A stretch of 64,000 nt of DNA from positions 1,026,501 through 1,090,500 of the forward strand of contig NZ_CP018153.1 of NCBI RefSeq assembly GCF_001889005.1. The letters run 5' to 3'. The DNA is from Christiangramia salexigens. GTDB taxonomy: Bacteria > Bacteroidota > Bacteroidia > Flavobacteriales > Flavobacteriaceae. The position numbers and the translations under genes were made by a program. The notes below the pieces were generated by a model. It saw only the letters and a program-made list of their open reading frames with translations. It had not been told where the DNA came from and made no database searches. Within the stretch, counting starts at the first letter, position 1; every line of letters starts with the position of its first letter. Below are positions 62,368-64,000 of the stretch, piece after piece.

Positions 62368-62552
62368 TTGTTTTCCTTTCGCAATCCTCATTTATCTTTT
62401 TCTGTAATTACTATTTGACACTCTATCCTGTAAAACAACCCCGATAATTATCATATTCTTATAATGAACTTAATAATGAGGTGTTTGCCTAATTTAATTA
62501 AAAATTTTACAGCTCCCGCAAAATGTTAATAAGTATGGAAAACCTGTATATC

Positions 62553-62588
62553 AAAAAAGCTTCCCATTATTAAAATGAGAAGCTCTTT
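62553..62588 (-). terminator. Terminator of the GMC oxidoreductase operon
   Basis: On the minus strand GAGCTTCTCATT pairs with AATGGGAAGCTT (one mismatched or wobble position) around a 5-base loop, and a T run follows. It lies 21 bases past the stop of the subunit-3-like gene and isolates it from susC. Confidence 0.8.
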
Positions 62589-62609
62589 TAAGTTTTAATC
62601 ATTATTGTA

Positions 62610-63254
62610 TTATAATGACATTGCCTTTCCTTTTCCTAATTCCTCAACGGGGCCGCAGGGAATATACTGCCCTGGTATAGGATCATACCACATTACATTT
62701 TCCCCAATTTCCTCACTATTCTTCCAGGCCCAAATCGCGAGCTCTCTTACCGTAGTTAAATAAGCATAAGCTCCAGCGTCTGCATCGATCTGCATCTCAG
62801 AACCTTGTTTTTGAGCATCTTGAGTCTCACTATTACGCTTAACAAATTCATCCTGTTCTGCCGGACTTGCTTTAAGATACTTTTTTATGATGTTCTCAAA
62901 ATCCTCAGCTTTCCCTTTTTCCTGTTCTTTGTCAAATTCTTTTTTAAAGGCTCTGGAAAATGCATCAGCCGATTGTTTAAATTTTGTTTTACGTTCATCA
63001 TCTGCCACTTCATTCATGTAGCTGTCTATAAATTGAGCGATATTTAGATCTGATGCACCGGGTGTATCGGTTTTTGGAATGATCACATCTAATATCCTTT
63101 TTAAGGCATAGCCATGGGAAGCAGATAAAAATGTTGGTTGCCAATCAAATTCAGGTTCATTATTACAACTCTGTAGTAAACTTAATGTTGAAGGGCCCAC
63201 AACTAAAATTCCTGCGCCCAGTCCCATTTTTTTTAAAACTTGTCTCCTATTCAT
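62610..63254 (-). CDS. Gluconate 2-dehydrogenase subunit 3-like protein
   Basis: A 214-residue small subunit that partners a GMC flavoprotein. The N-terminus NRRQVLKKMGLGAG is a twin-arginine (Tat) signal, and LLQSC with Cys30 is a lipobox, so it may be a Tat-exported lipoprotein that carries the folded flavoprotein across the inner membrane. The mature part is helical, with LKRILDVIIPKTDTPGASDL and the C-terminal WAWKNSEEIGENVMWYDPIP GQY motif typical of this family. It has no redox cofactor motif. It follows the GMC gene by 11 bp, so the two are co-transcribed. Confidence 0.9.
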   Translation of the reverse strand: MNRRQVLKKMGLGAGILVVGPSTLSLLQSCNNEPEFDWQPTFLSASHGYALKRILDVIIPKTDTPGASDLNIAQFIDSYMNEVADDERKTKFKQSADAFSRAFKKEFDKEQEKGKAEDFENIIKKYLKASPAEQDEFVKRNSETQDAQKQGSEMQIDADAGAYAYLTTVRELAIWAWKNSEEIGENVMWYDPIPGQYIPCGPVEELGKGKAMSL

Positions 63255-63265
63255 AATTCTGAATT

Positions 63266-64000
63266 TTAAGCATTGGATTTTTTAAAGTTTTTAGAAGCGT
63301 GATCTACCGCACGTGCCGTCATCGCCATATAAGTAAGCGATGGATTCTGGCAACCCGCCGAGGTCATGAAAGATCCATCAGTCACATATACATTAGGAAC
63401 GGTATGAACCTGATTGTAGCCATTCAAAACAGATGTTTTTGGATCACGTCCCATTCTGGCTGTACCCATTTCATGAATACCAAGACCCGGCGCTCCAATA
63501 TCATCGTAACCATTTACGTCTTTAAAGCCGGCCTTTTCCAGCATCTCTACAGCTTGCCCAACCATGTCCTTACGCATTTTCAATTCATTTTCTTTGAATT
63601 CCGCGTCAAATGTTACAGTAGGTAAGCCCCATTCGTCTTTCTTATTATAATCCAGGCTCATTTTATTTTCATGATATGGCAAGGTCTCTCCAAAGCCCAT
63701 TAGCCCCATTGTCCAGTCTCCCGGTTCCACAATTGCCTTCTTAAGATCTTCACCATAAGCAGCCTCTGCAATACTATCAGACCAGTCACCTCGACTAGCG
63801 CCTCCCTGATATCCATATCCCCTTAAAAAGTCAACCTTATCCTTTCCACCCTCAAGGTTTCTGAATCTTGGCAGGTAAATACCATTTGGCTTTCGTCCTT
63901 TATAATAAGAATCTTTAAAGCCATCATATTTACCATAGGCTCCGGCTTTAAAATGATGATCCATAACATTGTGACCGAGTTCCCCACTATCGTTACCTAA
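63266..64000 (-). CDS. GMC family oxidoreductase, 5' end beyond the window
   Basis: The C-terminal 244 residues of a FAD-dependent glucose-methanol-choline oxidoreductase. The frame stays open through the ATG at 63964 to the window edge, reading ...SGELGHNVMDHHFKAG, so that Met is internal and the gene is cut by the window, not truncated in nature. The FAD-binding N-terminus is outside. Visible are GLGIHEMGTARMGRDPKTSV, then VYVTDGSFMTSAGCQNPSLT and MAMTARAVDHASK, which match the GMC C-terminal domain with its catalytic His/Asn region. With the Tat-exported subunit it probably oxidises a sugar or glycoside in the periplasm, as in glucoside 3-dehydrogenase-type pairs; the substrate is inferred. 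Confidence 0.9.
   Translation of the reverse strand, partial: LGNDSGELGHNVMDHHFKAGAYGKYDGFKDSYYKGRKPNGIYLPRFRNLEGGKDKVDFLRGYGYQGGASRGDWSDSIAEAAYGEDLKKAIVEPGDWTMGLMGFGETLPYHENKMSLDYNKKDEWGLPTVTFDAEFKENELKMRKDMVGQAVEMLEKAGFKDVNGYDDIGAPGLGIHEMGTARMGRDPKTSVLNGYNQVHTVPNVYVTDGSFMTSAGCQNPSLTYMAMTARAVDHASKNFKKSNA

Noticed and set aside
62461..62529. Tiny open frame of about 21 codons in the gap between susC and the oxidoreductase operon
   Set aside because: No membrane segment, no motif, no convincing ribosome site. Likely chance in A+T-rich DNA.
63266..63964. GMC gene read as a naturally short 232-residue protein starting at 63964
   Set aside because: The frame continues open to the window edge with GMC-like residues upstream, so the Met is internal and the gene is only cut by the window.

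Overview
The window looks like chromosomal DNA of a marine-type member of the Flavobacteriaceae (Bacteroidota), possibly near Gramella/Christiangramia. The signs are A+T-rich DNA, repeated TAnnTTTG promoter elements (three with TTTG exactly 19 nt upstream), a SusC/SusD pair, a DUF4199 protein, a zinc-free L31, a CarB without its allosteric domain, and many short-signal lipoproteins. I found no tRNA, rRNA, CRISPR array, insertion sequence or phage gene. The genus is a guess from protein style, not a measurement.

Region 1 (1-16.2 kb) is housekeeping. It holds a DUF423 membrane protein, carB, rpmH, a TPR membrane protein, a cysteine-less thioredoxin-fold protein, a lytic transglycosylase, an alpha/beta hydrolase, a pirin, mtaB, an alternative GlmU-like protein, rpmE2, then DUF4199 - GT2 - phosphosugar mutase - ABC exporter. 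Region 2 (16.2-24.4 kb) has an ECF sigma factor with a putative anti-sigma protein and a periplasmic sensor, a YCF48-like lipoprotein, an RsmB/F-type RNA methyltransferase and purL. Region 3 (24.4-32.5 kb) is a fatty-acid degradation block: acyl-CoA ligase, a MarR regulator behind an 18-bp perfect palindrome, and a fadN-fadA-fadE run arranged as in Bacillus.

Region 4 (32.5-39.9 kb) suggests stress and trehalose physiology: a GH15 enzyme divergent from a fused trehalose-6-phosphate synthase/phosphatase, a YtxH protein, a secreted M28 peptidase, a 55-residue membrane peptide and a PRC-barrel protein. Region 5 (39.9-45.1 kb) has a large secreted BNR/sortilin-type propeller protein, then a divergent pair of opposed lipid enzymes: an App1-type phosphatidate phosphatase and a diacylglycerol-kinase-like protein.

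Region 6 (45.1-64 kb, all minus strand) is the most unusual. A LacI-type palindrome overlaps the promoter of susC-susD. After a terminator-like hairpin come three tandem paralogous lipoproteins of about 1,100 residues (FG-GAP/VCBS plus ASPIC/UnbV), a lipoprotein of the vanadium haloperoxidase/PAP2 fold and a membrane-anchored GyrI-like protein, with gaps of 1-6 bp or an overlap. Upstream of susC, ending at its own terminator, is a GMC oxidoreductase (cut by the window edge) with a Tat-signal gluconate 2-dehydrogenase subunit 3-like partner. I infer an outer-membrane capture and modification system for an unknown ligand.
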